DNA of 64,000 nucleotides from Bombyx mori (GCF_030269925.1 NC_085109.1:2852001-2916000); one strand, 5' to 3'; shown: positions 1-10,319, numbered from the stretch's first letter. The notes: generated from the sequence alone by a model not told the origin. A program made the numbers and translations.

Positions 1-404
1 CTTCAACACCCTTTTGACATAACTCAACAGATCAAATTAAATTTAGTGACTCAGTTATAAAAATTGAGTGAGTTTAATTAATGCTCGCCATTTATGTAAA
101 CTGAACTCACTTCCTGTTTAGGTTCACATAATAGCACCTTCAGATCTTGTCTAACATTCCCATATAATGATTCATTTATATTAACTATTTATTGTGTACA
201 CAAACATACCTTTTACGTTAATGATGATTATTTAAAAAATAATAATAAACCGTTGCCCTCAAAAGAACACAATCCCATTGATAAAAGTAATCAAATACTT
301 AATTCGCTATAACCAACACGATTTAAAGTAATAACAACAATTTACAAAAGTTTGACACACAGCTACACATACGTTTGTCATTCAGTCATTCATTTTATTA
401 CATT
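1..404. other. AT-rich sequence without recognised gene
   Basis: I see no exon, RNA gene or recognisable transposon here. It is AT-rich intergenic sequence ending in a run of T at about 405-413, which is the antisense poly(A) tail of the following repeat. Confidence 0.5.
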
Positions 405-698
405 CTTTTTTTTAGGAATTTTATGACCTGGTAACTAAAACTTTTAAGTCATGTCTTATTTTAATTTATATTCTTATTTTTATGAAAAATTATAATATGG
501 AGTGAAATAAAATGAAGATGATCAATTTGAGACATTAATCAACTGGGTTAAAATTAAATGATATGAAATGAGATGAAATGGGATGAAATATAGTCTCAGC
601 AAAATGGTGGTGGATCCCGCGAAGCTATGTGCAGCGGCTTTGTTTCCCTTTCCCACATCTGTGCACTTTCACAGATATTAAACAGTTAACAAACGACC
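405..698 (-). repeat. Repeat family A, copy 1 (poly(A)-tailed, unnamed)
   Basis: This shares long stretches with copies at 11411-11845, 23645-24050 and 43965-44400. Read on the - strand the family starts at a CTTTTTGGCGGGAACGCG head and ends in a run of A, so it looks retroposed. Copy 1 lacks the head and keeps the part from the ATTAAACAGTTAA block to the tail. No tRNA-like promoter boxes are visible, so it is not an ordinary tRNA SINE; it may be the end of a longer element. I do not recognise its name. Confidence 0.6.
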
Positions 699-1464
699 GT
701 CTGTTTATAACCGGATTCCGGTTGCAACAAGATATGCGTGAAGTGTTGAGCCGCCGGATTCCGGTTGCGAATAGTCCGGAATTTGGGCTCTTAACAGATA
801 TTCACCATTATGTTTTATTCTTTCTAACACATTTAAAACTGTACCTAATGGACCTTCTCTCTCGCACATTATTTTCGACAAAATAACTGACCGCGGCTGT
901 GTGAATCAGTCTGAAATTCGAGCTTCGAGCGGTCGGACGTTTAAGTCAATTTCGAATAAATTTATCGGTTTTGTGAAATTTTTCGTAGAGAACATGGAAT
1001 CGTAAGTATTAATTCATTATATTTTAATAACATGGAGTAAATGTTATTTGCATTTTATGACAAAAACCGTTTTTGAAGTCACGGTACGTGAAGGTCACGC
1101 CATTTTTTGAACCTAACGGTCGTTTATAGTTGTTCGTTTTTAATAGAAAAATTAATAAAATCCAAACGATTTTTTGTAATGAGATCAATATTTTAATGAA
1201 CTTCAATATAAGTATTACAAAGGACATGTACCTTAGTCGTAAATTTAAAAATTTCGAATTCAAAGATACGAACACACCAATGCGTCCGGATTCCGGGTTT
1301 GACAGCCCATGCTGAAAAACAAAGATACGGTGCATTTTGATATCAATTTGATAAAAAAAAATTATTGATTTTTTTTTGTTTGTTTTAGATATTTGATTTT
1401 TTTAAATTTTGTACCAGTGATTGGATTCTTTGCATAAGCCGACTTCTTGAACTAATTTATACTT
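699..1464. other. Gene-free stretch with a repeated CCGGATTCCGG motif
   Basis: No convincing exon. The imperfect palindrome CCGGATTCCGG occurs at 711-721, 754-764 and 1286-1296. Short open frames on both strands have no recognisable homology. Confidence 0.4.
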
Positions 1465-1702
1465 TTTTATTTGCATAGATGGATGAACGAGCCCACCTGG
1501 TGTTAAGTGGTTACTGGAGCCCATAGACATCTACAACTTAAATGCGCCACACACCTTGAGATAAGTTCTAAGGTCTCAGTATAGTCACAACGGCTGCCCC
1601 ATCCTTCAAACCGAAACGCATTACTGCTTCACGGCAGAAATAGGCGGGGTGCTGGTACCTACCCGTGCGGACTCACAAGAGATCCTTCCACCAGTAATAC
1701 TT
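1465..1702 (-). mobile_element. Bm1-type SINE, head-truncated
   Basis: Antisense copy of the Bm1 body. It starts with the T-rich complement of the tail, then the conserved block with GTTAAGTGGTTACTGGAGCC, and stops at CCACCAGTAATAC. The tRNA-like head is missing, a common 5' truncation. Bm1 is the abundant tRNA-derived SINE of the silkworm and is non-coding. Confidence 0.75.
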
Positions 1703-1846
1703 TTTTATTTCCAGCCAACGTGATGACGCCCGTGGCCGAGGAAGAGGTGGTCGTGGTGGCGGTCGTGTCCGTACGCGTGGTGGTAGTCGCCACCAAGCCC
1801 GGCCTTTGGCCTCTGAAGCGTAACTACCCTTATTTTTATAAATTTT

Positions 1847-1936
1847 TGTTTGTTTGTTTTATTGCATTGATGGGTGGACGAGCTCACGGCCCACCTGATG
1901 TTAAGTGGTTACCGAAGCCCAGATACATCTACAACT
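1847..1936 (-). mobile_element. Bm1-type SINE fragment (3' end only)
   Basis: About 90 bp of the tail-proximal part of Bm1, antisense, from TTTTATTGCATTGATGGGTGG to CATCTACAAC. It lies about 145 bp from another Bm1 copy; the GC-rich bases between them (1703-1840) look unrelated. Confidence 0.65.
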
Positions 1937-2198
1937 TTTTACACAAGCTTATTTCGTATATAGTCAAAACCGTTTACTGGACATCGTTTAGAACAACATG
2001 TCGGTTATAATAACCTAGAACAAAGGTCCCGGCTGAATGCTATATGACCGCCTAATTAAAAACATTGCTTTATACAACATTGCTAATACCGACATACCTC
2101 ATAAAAAGACCACATTTAACTAATATTTCGGAGAATTAGATCTGTGAGAACGACCGGTCAAGCTGTATTGTAAACAATTTGAATAGGTATCCACATCT

Positions 2199-2461
2199 GT
2201 CTTCAATGGCCATTAAAATCAGGAAAGAAAACAATGGGACTTTGTTTAGTATCGGGTCTTTTTAAATTCTCAGAAATAAAGAAACAAAACATGTGCTTGC
2301 AGTTACTGTACCAACTTTGAATGATGTTATAAATTTGTCTTCAATGGCCATTAAAATCAGGAAAGAAAACAATAGGACTTACTTTAGTGTTGGGTCTTTT
2401 CAAATTCTCAGAAACAAAACATGTGCATGCAGTTACTGTACCAACTTGGAATGATGTTTTA
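2199..2461. repeat. Tandem duplication, about 138 bp x 2
   Basis: A unit starting GTCTTCAATGGCCATTAAAA is present at 2199 and again at 2337, each running to an AATGATGTT block. The copies differ by scattered substitutions and a small indel, so this is an old local duplication. No open frame or element is recognised in it. Confidence 0.8.
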
Positions 2462-2634
2462 AAGGACAATGCCCAAAATCAGCACTGCGTTATAATAAAA
2501 CAGTATAGCCACAACACTATACTCAAAAATAATAAAATATTTTTTAGATTTTCTTAGTTCATTTGATCGAAATGGTATGTGGGGTTAACTTTATGTGTTT
2601 AATTAGTTATTTTTTTGATTTTATTGTATTATTT

Positions 2635-2915
2635 GAGTCGTCTATTATCAAAGATGGCAATCTGTGCATTTGGACAAAAAAAAAATGTTAGTGATATGGC
2701 AATACAGATTGATTTGAATATCAATCGTCTCCTTCAAAGAATACGGTTCAAAACCTGCATTAAAAATAAAGTATTAACTTAACCTGTTATTTATCTAAGA
2801 TGTCGTTCAGAAGAGTTTTGTGATTGCCAATGGAATACAAAGTCAATAATTCGTTTTTCTGATTTACCAATAATTCTCCAAAAGTCACATTGCCGGCTTT
2901 GATAATAGTCGACTC
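2635..2915. mobile_element. MITE, GAGTCGTCTATTATCAAAG family, copy 1
   Basis: A 281-bp non-coding element with terminal inverted repeats. The left end is GAGTCGTCTATTATCAAAG and the right end is its imperfect complement finishing in TAGTCGACTC. Both flanks carry ATTT (2631-2634 and 2916-2919), a 4-bp target duplication. A second copy with the same ends lies at 12276-12551. No transposase is encoded, so the source of mobilisation is unknown. Confidence 0.75.
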
Positions 2916-3342
2916 ATTTTATGACTGAAAGCAGTGTTGTCAATTTTAAGAATGTCCCCATAATCAGTCTTTACAAATAGTGTAAGGGCAGACGCTGAGT
3001 TTTAAAAATAATTTCAACTATGTCAGTTTTCGGCGTTATGAATATTTTAATTAATAATTAACATATATTACTATAAAAATATACACAAAATATATTACTA
3101 TACTAATTAAAAACCTTTCTTTAGTTGACAAAGCACATAAAGTCAGGGAAAGTGAAATTAACCGTTGGTAGCACTATACGGTACGGAAAAACATGAATTG
3201 TCAAAAATGTCATGTCTTGTCGAGTAAAACAGAGCAGTTGTTTTTACTGATAAATACTGAGTTTATTGTGCTAATTAGATGTGTACTAATCATGTTCGGA
3301 AAAGGATTGAACATGACATCGTTCTTTTGAGTGTCGGAACTA
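2916..3342. other. Gene-free AT-rich stretch
   Basis: No exon or repeat of known type is seen between the MITE and the Tc1-like element. Confidence 0.4.
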
Positions 3343-3621
3343 TACACGCGAGCAAAAGTTTGGAATCACTTACTTGAAATTGGTTCCGTGCGATATTGCT
3401 TACTAAAAATTATTTTAACTATCATAAAAATTACAACACTTTAAAGGTTCAACGGTCAACTTTAAATTGATACCAAATTCATTCAAATCGAGCCAGAAGT
3501 TAAGGAGCTATCCCGGATTAAGTGAAGGAGGTAGGAAAACAAGGAAATATGGTAAAATAATGAATGAATAAAACAACAAAAAATAATAAATAAAAACTTT
3601 ATTTAGCCTTAAAATTAAGTA

Positions 3622-4795
3622 TCAGTAGTTTGTGTTCCCTCCCCTCACCCTATTAGCTGCTTGAAGACGATAATTCATAGACCTGATCAGCTTCTGAATT
3701 GATTCTTGTGGGATACCTTCCCACTCCTCAATCAACGCCGATTTCAGCTTATTCAGACATGAAGGAGCAGAAGTTCTGGCACGAACCTTCCTCTTCAGTT
3801 CATTCCACGCGTTTTTTTTTTTTTTTTTTTTTTTTTATTGCCCTTGTAGGCAGACGAGCATACGGCCCACCTGATGGTGAGTGGTTACCGTCGCCCATGG
3901 ACTTCAGCAATGCCAGGGGCAGAGCCAAGCCGCTGCCTACCGCTAAAGCCTCAATGGGATTCAAGTCAGAGCTGAGCGCTGGCCAGTCCAATGTGGCGAT
4001 ACCGATTTCTTTGAGGTATTCAGTTGTTACACGGATAGTGTGACAACGAGCGTTATCGTGCATAAGGAGGAAGTCATCGCCGGTATATCCCGCATAGGGA
4101 ACGACATGTTCCAGCAGAATATCGGAAATGTACCGGTTCAAAGTTAGACCGTCTCCTCGTCCCCCGCCGGGGACGAAAACACGCTCGGTTTTACGGTCGA
4201 AGGAAATGCCGGCCCACATCATACAAGAGCCGCCCCTATAAGCCACTGTTTCAGTGAAACAGCACTGCGCAAATCAATCGCCAGGCCGCCTGTAGACCTG
4301 ACCTGTTCGGTCACTACCGTGTAAATACATCCTGCTCTCCTCGGAGAACAGGACTTGCCTCCATTGCTCAACCTCCCAATCAAGATGGGTGCGAGCAAAT
4401 TGAAGGCGTGCTTGTCAGTGAGCTACCGTGAGTTTCGGGGCTGTGGCAGGCCTCTTTGGAGTCGGATTCACTTGCTTGAGTCGTCGACAAATTGTCCACT
4501 CGCTGGCTGCTTCCCCACGATCATCTCGGAGCTCCTATTGGACGTCGACACCAGGTAAATGCCGACTGTGGAGAGAGGTTGACACGATAAAACTGTCATC
4601 CCTCTCCTATGTGCACAGGCGCCGTCCAGATATTGGTCTCGGGATAAAGCCACCAGTCTCATGAAAGCGTTTGTAAGCTTTCGAAACACAGGACTGGCTT
4701 ATGTGGAGCCGACGAGCGACAACCCGCTGGCTGAGTCCTTCTTGCAATAGGGCTACGATTTGTGCTGCTTCTGTAGGTGTTGTCTCCAGTGCCGT
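3622..4795 (-). pseudogene. Tc1-like transposase, broken by insertion and frameshifts
   Basis: Read on the - strand. An N-terminal helix-turn-helix (TEAAQIVALLQEGLSQ ... RRLHISQSCVS) is followed by a GRR-type linker, then after frameshifts by the catalytic domain: FSEESRM at the first acidic site (family usually DES), then HDNARCHT, then DLNPIE, the DD34E pattern. Just after NPIE the frame is split by a poly(A)-tailed LINE tail. It resumes as WNELKRKVRAR and ends RGGNTNY-stop. Insertion, frameshifts and a non-canonical first motif make it inactive. It would have been a cut-and-paste transposase acting in the nucleus. Confidence 0.85.
3809..3948 (-). mobile_element. Non-LTR retrotransposon 3' tail inserted in Tc1-like element
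   Basis: A run of about 26 T (the antisense poly(A)) is followed by GCCCTTGTAGGCAGACGAGC and a block ending CTGCCTACCGC. The same tail is at 46861-46990, where it continues into a reverse-transcriptase-ORF C-terminus; this copy is therefore a 5'-truncated LINE insertion of about 140 bp. Confidence 0.75.
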
Positions 4796-5135
4796 ACAAG
4801 GTAAAGGGTCAAAAGTAGCGGAGATGTGTACCGGTCAACAGGTGAAAGTCGACTGATAAAGAAAATCCGATAACAGGTGCTTTTATAGGGGTCAATAGGT
4901 GCAACTCGCGACGTATCAGATAATTGAAATACGTCTTTTTCGTTATTCCTTCACTTAATCCGGAATAGATTCTTAAATACTGGCTTGATTTTAATGAAGT
5001 CGGTATCAGTTTAAAGTTAAGAGTTGAACCTTTAAAATGATGTCATTTTTATGATTATTAAAAAAAATTTTAGTACACAAGATCGCGCGGAACCAATTTT
5101 AAGTAAGTGATTCCAAACTTTTGCTCGCGAGTGTA

Positions 5136-5821
5136 GTGCCAGTAAACATGTAGCTAACAAAACTAGCGAAAGTGGTGAATGTTTTAAAATTCTCTAATTT
5201 TGAATTATGATTTTCTAAGAAATGGTCTAAAAACACTTAAGGCTAAGTGCTCGTAGGAATGATGCATGGTCAAGGTCAAAACCCATAGCAAAACATTTTA
5301 ATTTATTCAACTATGGACTGTAACACGTAGGTCGTAGTGCATAACTTCAATATTCATAAAAATGTAATATGAAAGAGCTCCACACACGCAGTTGCATGCA
5401 CTCGCTCCATCTCACTCCCTCGTATTCGGACCATATTTTGCCTTAGCTCTACGTGGACTCGTGTCGGTTCGGGACTCGTTCGGGTCGACTCGCCGCGCCA
5501 CGCCTCCGCGCCGCGCGGCATTGTGCTCTAAATTCCAGGAACTTTTTCGGTCCGGAACTACACATGTCTAGTGCTAATAAATAACTTATCATTGCGTTGA
5601 GTTCGTGTCCAGTAGAGTCTCGGGATTCCTGCACGCTCAAGAATATTTTTAAAGACTATTGTACCTATTGTTTCTGAGCTGGTGGTCCAGATTGTGTAGA
5701 ACGTTTTTACAACGGTCCGTGTCTCTGTGCAGTAAATCACAACGATTCTGTTAAAAATGTCAAGCTGTGTGGTGAACTGTGCCCTTTCTCTGGTACTTGG
5801 TAATTGTAATAATACTCTCTG
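5136..5821. other. Gene-free stretch
   Basis: A moderately GC-rich patch at about 5440-5560 has short open frames without recognisable similarity. No splice-compatible exon could be defended. Confidence 0.35.
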
Positions 5822-5822
5822 G

Positions 5823-7045
5823 TATAATAACCGGCAAACTTCGTGAGCAAATGACCTTGACTGCGCAGAACCGAATTTTAGATCACTTTGGTGGTGAGGG
5901 TGAGGCGCGACGGCAGGGGAAATCGTATCGAGCGCGTTATTGGTAGATCAGTCGAACCTTGCGTCCCGCACCGCGCCCTCGTTCCGCTTGCTCCCAAAAG
6001 TACGCTTGCGTACAGTGAAAAGTCTATCGTTATTAATCGTTAAGTTATTTGTTATAATTGCTTGTTGACTTTGTTGCCATTGCTATTTGTTGAGTGTTTG
6101 TTGATTTTTTATAAAAAATATACTATGCCGCGACAAACTGGTGTAGTATTCAAAAGAAAGGGTAGAAAAGTTGTGTACGACGTATATTGCTTCATTATAA
6201 AACAGGGGAAGAATGATATAGAAAAAGTAAAACAGACTTCGGAAGCAACAAAAACATCCGTGAGTGCTGTTAGGTGCATTATTAACGAAGCTAAAGGCTC
6301 TGGCTTGCTCGCCGTGTTTCGGACTCCGGGTAAGAAAAGATCAGGGAAGAAGAAATTTACCGGAATGGATAATTTCGTTCAATCTGTAATAAAAAGATGT
6401 AATCATAATAACTACATAACAAGCAGCGAAACTCCGTACCGTAGAAAGGCTTCGAAAAATTTAAAGGAGATATAAATTTTAATGGCTCGGTATGAAGTTT
6501 ACGACGAATTATGAAAGAGCTAGGCTTCAGATGGAAAAAAAAACAGAAAATAATCGGAAGCTGGTAATTGAAAAAAGTTACATTCGATTACTACGAATCG
6601 AATATCTTCAAAAAATAATTAATTATAGACAAAAAAGTAGACCGAACCGACCGAGTTGTAAACTACACCGATGATCCTTATGTCGACTCATCACGATGAT
6701 AGCAACTCGGGTGATAAAAAGTGATGATGATGGTCAAGATTATGATAACGAAAAAAAAAATTACAAATACCAGCTTCGCTTCAACTGAACCAAGACCTGG
6801 CAACAGCTCTAGTTTTGACTTAATAGAAGGAATATCAATTTTACCCCAAGATTAAATTATTACAATTATTAACCTATATTTTTTGTTGATGTTCTCATAA
6901 ATATATAAATAAATACATATGTTGATTTTAATAATTTAATAGCATTATGACGCAGAGTACATAATGTTTTTGCACGTGAGTGTACCATGCGCAAACTTAC
7001 CCCCACTACGTCGACAAATGCTCAAGAAGTTTGCCGGCTATTATA
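5823..7045 (+). mobile_element. 1.2-kb DNA transposon with 33-bp inverted repeats
   Basis: The left end TATAATAACCGGCAAACTTC (5823-5855) is matched in reverse complement by the right end GAAGTTTGCCGGCTATTATA (7013-7045), with about 27 of 33 positions identical. The element is AT-rich inside and carries a transposase remnant (6125-6700). The ends begin in TA, compatible with a Tc1/mariner-type TA target site, but the exact boundary is not fixed. Too short for a full transposase, so a deletion derivative. Confidence 0.7.
6125..6475 (+). pseudogene. IS630/Tc1-type transposase N-terminal remnant
   Basis: An intact frame of 116 codons starting MPRQTG, with KVVYDVYCFI and a helix-turn-helix region (EATKTSVSAVRCIINEA), then GKKRSGKK. 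Beyond the stop the similarity continues in shifted frames to about 6700: GS..SLRRIMKELGFRWKK, a KSHIRLLRIEYL-like stretch, and VNYTDDPYVDSS, which looks like the first catalytic Asp motif (family form YTDESY). The rest of the catalytic domain is missing. The family is assigned from my memory of related IS630-Tc1 proteins, so the subfamily is left open. Confidence 0.55.
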
Positions 7046-7401
7046 ATTGTAAGCTTGTACACTATTGTGATTGTATTTTCAACGCCAAGACTACCTACAC
7101 TAAAGAAAAATATTAATAAAGACAATAATATTTAATCTATAATTTAATTTATATTCTCAATTTGACCACAGACGTCAAGAACAAAAGTTTGACAATAAAT
7201 AAATAGTATGCACGCGTGTGTGTGTCAAATACATGGTAGTATATGTGATGTTTTCTTTATTGATTTAATGTATCTTTTGAGCATTATTTAAAAAAAAAAA
7301 TTAGCATTATGCACTTCTTCTCTATATTCTCTATAAGTTTTCGTAAAAAGGGATACAAAGTTTTTGCTTCACGTATTAATATATAGATGTATGCATTTCA
7401 G

Positions 7402-7509
7402 ACTTCAATCGAGGCTCATTGAAGAGTTGCTGCCCGGTCGCCCACTGGAGAACCCACGGCACCCTAAGAGGGCAAGGGTGCTCCCTCCTAAGGTCGGGAA
7501 ACACCCAGG
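7402..7509 (+). CDS. piggyBac-like gene, exon A
   Basis: Preceded by TTTCAG and followed by GTGTGT. Enters and leaves in phase 2. Encodes a basic, Pro-rich segment with IEELLPGRPLENP. The upstream exon carrying the start codon was not located. Confidence 0.45.
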
Positions 7510-7582
7510 GTGTGTATTCTGGTACTTTTAAATATATTTAAGTTTTTTAATAGCAAAACAGTATCTGTAGCTTTATTTTCAG

Positions 7583-7648
7583 ATCGGAGTTCTGGAGACC
7601 GGACCTTCCAACTCCGGACCTGGATGCTTCGGTGTTATCACCTGCCCT
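7583..7648 (+). CDS. piggyBac-like gene, exon B
   Basis: Preceded by TTATTTTCAG and followed by GTAACT. Phase 2 at both ends. Encodes SEFWRPDLPTPDLDASVLSP. Assigned because frame and splice sites fit its neighbours. Confidence 0.4.
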
Positions 7649-7865
7649 GTAACTATGTTATTCAATAATATAACCTATTTTATAAATAAATAATGAAAAA
7701 TATACTACAGAAACTAAATATTTGAGCCATTAAATTAATTAAATTTTTATTCAATAATTATTGGTTAGTTCGAAATCAAAGAAAAACTTGAATTTTTAGA
7801 TGAGGTGCCTTACTTGATTTTTTTATTTTATTTTGTACTCATTTCTTAAAACAAATTTTTTGTAG

Positions 7866-8042
7866 ATATTTACAATGTGGGCCTGGGAGTAGCCGGGCTA
7901 GCACCCCGGTCATGGAGTGGCCCGGGACTAGCGGGGCCAGCACTCCGGTTATGGAGCGGCCCGGGCCTAGCGGGGCCAGCACTCCGGTTATGGAGCGGCC
8001 CGGGCCTAGCGGGGCCAGCACCTCGGCTACCGAGCGGCGTGT
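7866..8042 (+). CDS. piggyBac-like gene, exon C with 13-aa tandem repeats
   Basis: Between TTTTTGTAG and GTAAGT. It contains a 39-bp unit three times, encoding PVMEWPGTSGAST and two PVMERPGPSGAST copies. Another frame is also open, but only this one joins both neighbours. Confidence 0.5.
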
Positions 8043-8131
8043 GTAAGTATACATTTTTTACACATGCAAATAAACATATTTTTATGTCTTTTTTTTTATA
8101 TGTGTTATTAAATATTCTTTCTATTTTGTAG

Positions 8132-8199
8132 TATCCCTTCGTCCTCTCGACCTCCTCGTCCTCTTCGCGAAGACGAAATTATAGCACTGCTGAATTACG
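8132..8199 (+). CDS. piggyBac-like gene, exon D
   Basis: Between TATTTTGTAG and GTAAGT. It enters in phase 2 and leaves in phase 1. Encodes SSSRPPRPLREDEIIALLNY; the REDEI..LLN stretch resembles the acidic N-terminus of piggyBac-like proteins. Confidence 0.55.
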
Positions 8200-8295
8200 G
8201 TAAGTACATTATGACATCAACCTTTTTATCGATACTCGCGAAAGTAAAATACCTATTAAAATCGAAACCATAACAAATAACTATTTTCCTTTCAG

Positions 8296-9710
8296 GCAGC
8301 GAAGAGGACTCTGAGGGAGAGGACGAAGAAATTCTGCAGCCGTCGCTGGTTCCCCGGGCGACCAGGATGTGGCTGGACGAAGAGGATGAGGAAGTTGAAG
8401 AGGAAGCGGAGAGGCTTAATATTAATTTGGAGTGGCCTCGACCTCCTCAACCTCTTCGTCCATCCGCATCTGCTCCAGTGGACGTCTCACCGACGTCCAC
8501 ATTAGATCCTATATATAAGTTTAAATTCGAATGGAGAAATATCTCAATGCCTCAAATAGAACCTCATTTAAGGCGAGAGCTTTTCTCCGAAATTATTGGT
8601 CCATCGGTTTCTTTCGCGACTCCGTACGATGCATTTATTGCCATATGGGATCGTGAAATTATGCAAGTCATAGTCACGGAAACCAACATTTATGCACAGC
8701 AGGTGGCAACGGCCATGTTGGCGAGTGGGACGATCGGCCCTCATAGTCGGATTACTCGATGGCAAGATACGAATGTAGACGAACTTTACACGTATTTTGC
8801 CATCGTTCTGGCTATGGGGGTGGTCGTCAAAAGCTGCTTAGAAGATTATTGGCATACCGCTCGGGATATTTTTTATACTCCGGGTTTCGCAGCGGATATG
8901 TCATATGACCGTTTTCAGCTGCTGTCCAAATGCCTCCATTTCAATAATAATGAGTATTGCGACATTACAATGTTGACACGACGCCAGGCCAAGCTCTACA
9001 AAATTCAGCCCATAGTAGACCATTTAAATACAAAATTTTCGGAGCTGTACAATTTGAGTCGAAATTTAGCAGTGGATGAGAGTTTGACGATGTGGAAGGG
9101 CTGGCTTGATATAAACCAGTTCATTCCTAACAAGGCAGCGACAATTGGGATCAAAACTTATGAAGTGTGTGAATCGCGGAGTGGTTACCTGTGGCGGTTT
9201 GAAGTTCACGCAGGCCATGACATCTCGACTTCACAGGACGATCCAATTTCTGGCACAGTACCAGCTCTCGTGCTCAGACTTTTAAGTGGTCTTGAGCATA
9301 AAGGGCACACAATATGGATGGATAATTTTTATAACTCTCCAGCGCTAGCCCGAGAACTTAAGACCCGCGGCTTTGACTGCGTGGGCACACTGCGGACTAA
9401 CCGACAATTTGTGCCGTACGAATTGACGTCCCTTACAAAAAAGGATATGACAGTCGGTCAAGTGACGGGATGCACCTCGGGAGATGTGGATCTTTTGGTG
9501 TGGAAAGATAAAAACCGGGTGGCTTTTATTTCCACATACCATGGTCTCGCATCTGTTAGGTTTGAGGAAAGACTGAAGCCGACTGTCGCTTGCGATTATA
9601 ACGTTTGTATGGGCGGAGTAGACCGCAAAGACCAGCAGCTCGCAATGTACCCCATAGAAAGAAGAAGGACAAGAGTTTGGTACAAGAAGTTGTTTAGAAG
9701 GGTGTCTTGA
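8296..9710 (+). CDS. piggyBac-like transposase, catalytic exon
   Basis: Starts after TTTCAG in phase 1 and is open to the stop at 9708-9710. Begins with an acidic stretch (SEEDSEGEDEE), followed by the piggyBac core. The three catalytic Asp residues expected for the family are present in LAVDESLTMWKG, IWMDNFYNSPA and MGGVDRKDQQLAMY, so the RNase H-like site looks intact. The stop after KLFRRVS comes from a frameshift; reading the +1 frame from about 9703 gives LNSHILHQ and the rest of the family C-terminus, possibly with a short deletion. Confidence 0.8.
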
Positions 9711-9997
9711 ACTCACACATACTACACCAAGATCATTCATTTTCACATCGTAATTTCCGGACGGTGTTGATCACTCAATTATTGACTAGACATAGAAAAC
9801 GTCCTCCACCTAGCACACAACTCACACCAACACAAGTGCATTGCCCGGCACAATATGACTTGATCAAAAGCGGAAAATCCGACCGCCTTAGGCAAGCATG
9901 TATCGTCTGCTCCAAGTGGACTAATTCATATTGTAGAGCCTGTAACCAGGCAATGTGCACCTACTCCTGCTACGGGATACACCACGCCACAAATTGA
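9704..9997 (+). pseudogene. Frameshifted C-terminal zinc-finger part of piggyBac-like transposase
   Basis: Continuation of the transposase in the next frame: LNSHILHQ, FRTVLITQLLTRHRKR, then Cys pairs in CIVCSKW, YCRACNQAMC and SCYGIHH. This matches the Cys-rich C-terminal domain that piggyBac proteins use to bind their ends. It is cut off from the catalytic exon by the frameshift. Confidence 0.75.
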
Positions 9998-10074
9998 CAC
10001 TTTACCGCTCATTGACACTTTTTATACACACACGCCCACGCACACACACAGGGTATATAGGCACTAGTGTTAAA

Positions 10075-10165
10075 GATATTTCTTGTAGCCAGACGAACAT
10101 ACCTGATGGTGAGTGGTTACCATAAAAAGTTGCGACGAGCATACCTGATGGTAAGTGGTTACCGT
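10075..10165 (-). repeat. LINE-tail fragment, short tandem
   Basis: Two partial copies of the ACGAGCATACCTGATGG..GTGGTTACC segment of the LINE tail seen at 46880-46950, about 60 bp apart. A remnant only. Confidence 0.45.
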
Positions 10166-10319
10166 AAAAAGTTGGTGGTTTGTTATTGTTACCATTCATA
10201 TTGTTGCACAGTACTAAAAAAATGCTGCATGTGTTGTACTTTTTTTTTGTTATTTGCCGAGTTATGGCCAGCGTCGTGTCAACAATGGAATTCACAATTA
10301 TTTATTAAATATATTGGCA

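Larger units (their letters stand above)
3345..5133 (-). mobile_element. Tc1-like DNA transposon with long inverted repeats
   Basis: The ends are CAC(TC)GCGAGCAAAAGTTTGG in inverted orientation, flanked by TA at 3343-3344 and 5134-5135, the TA target duplication expected for the Tc1/mariner superfamily. Similarity of the ends extends inward about 185 bp (3345-3530 against 4947-5133), so the inverted repeats are long. The transposase runs on the - strand and is broken. A non-LTR retrotransposon tail (3809-3948) lies inside it. Confidence 0.85.
7402..9997 (+). pseudogene. Multi-exon piggyBac-like transposase gene, near-intact
   Basis: Five consecutive exons can be joined with GT-AG introns and matching phases: 7402-7509, 7583-7648, 7866-8042, 8132-8199 and 8296 onward. 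The N-terminal part is Pro/Ser-rich, with a 13-residue unit (PVMERPGPSGAST type) repeated three times, then an acidic stretch. The last exon holds the whole piggyBac catalytic domain with Asp in VDESL, WMDNFY and GGVDRKDQQ, then WYKKLFRR. There the frame shifts (about 9700-9710) and continues as a Cys-rich zinc-binding tail, ACIVC...CRAC...C, to 9997. The N-terminal start exon was not found. Most piggyBac elements lack introns, so a host-adapted or unusual lineage is possible. No TTAA-flanked inverted repeats were found. Confidence 0.7.

Noticed and set aside
3800..4246. 148-codon - strand open frame as an intact gene
   Set aside because: It is the catalytic part of a broken Tc1-like transposase joined by chance to an antisense LINE tail and its poly(T) run.
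7877..8131. 84-codon frame with GLAGPALRLWSGP repeats as a protein
   Set aside because: It is the alternative frame of the 39-bp repeats; only the PVMERPGPSGAST frame links to the adjoining exons.
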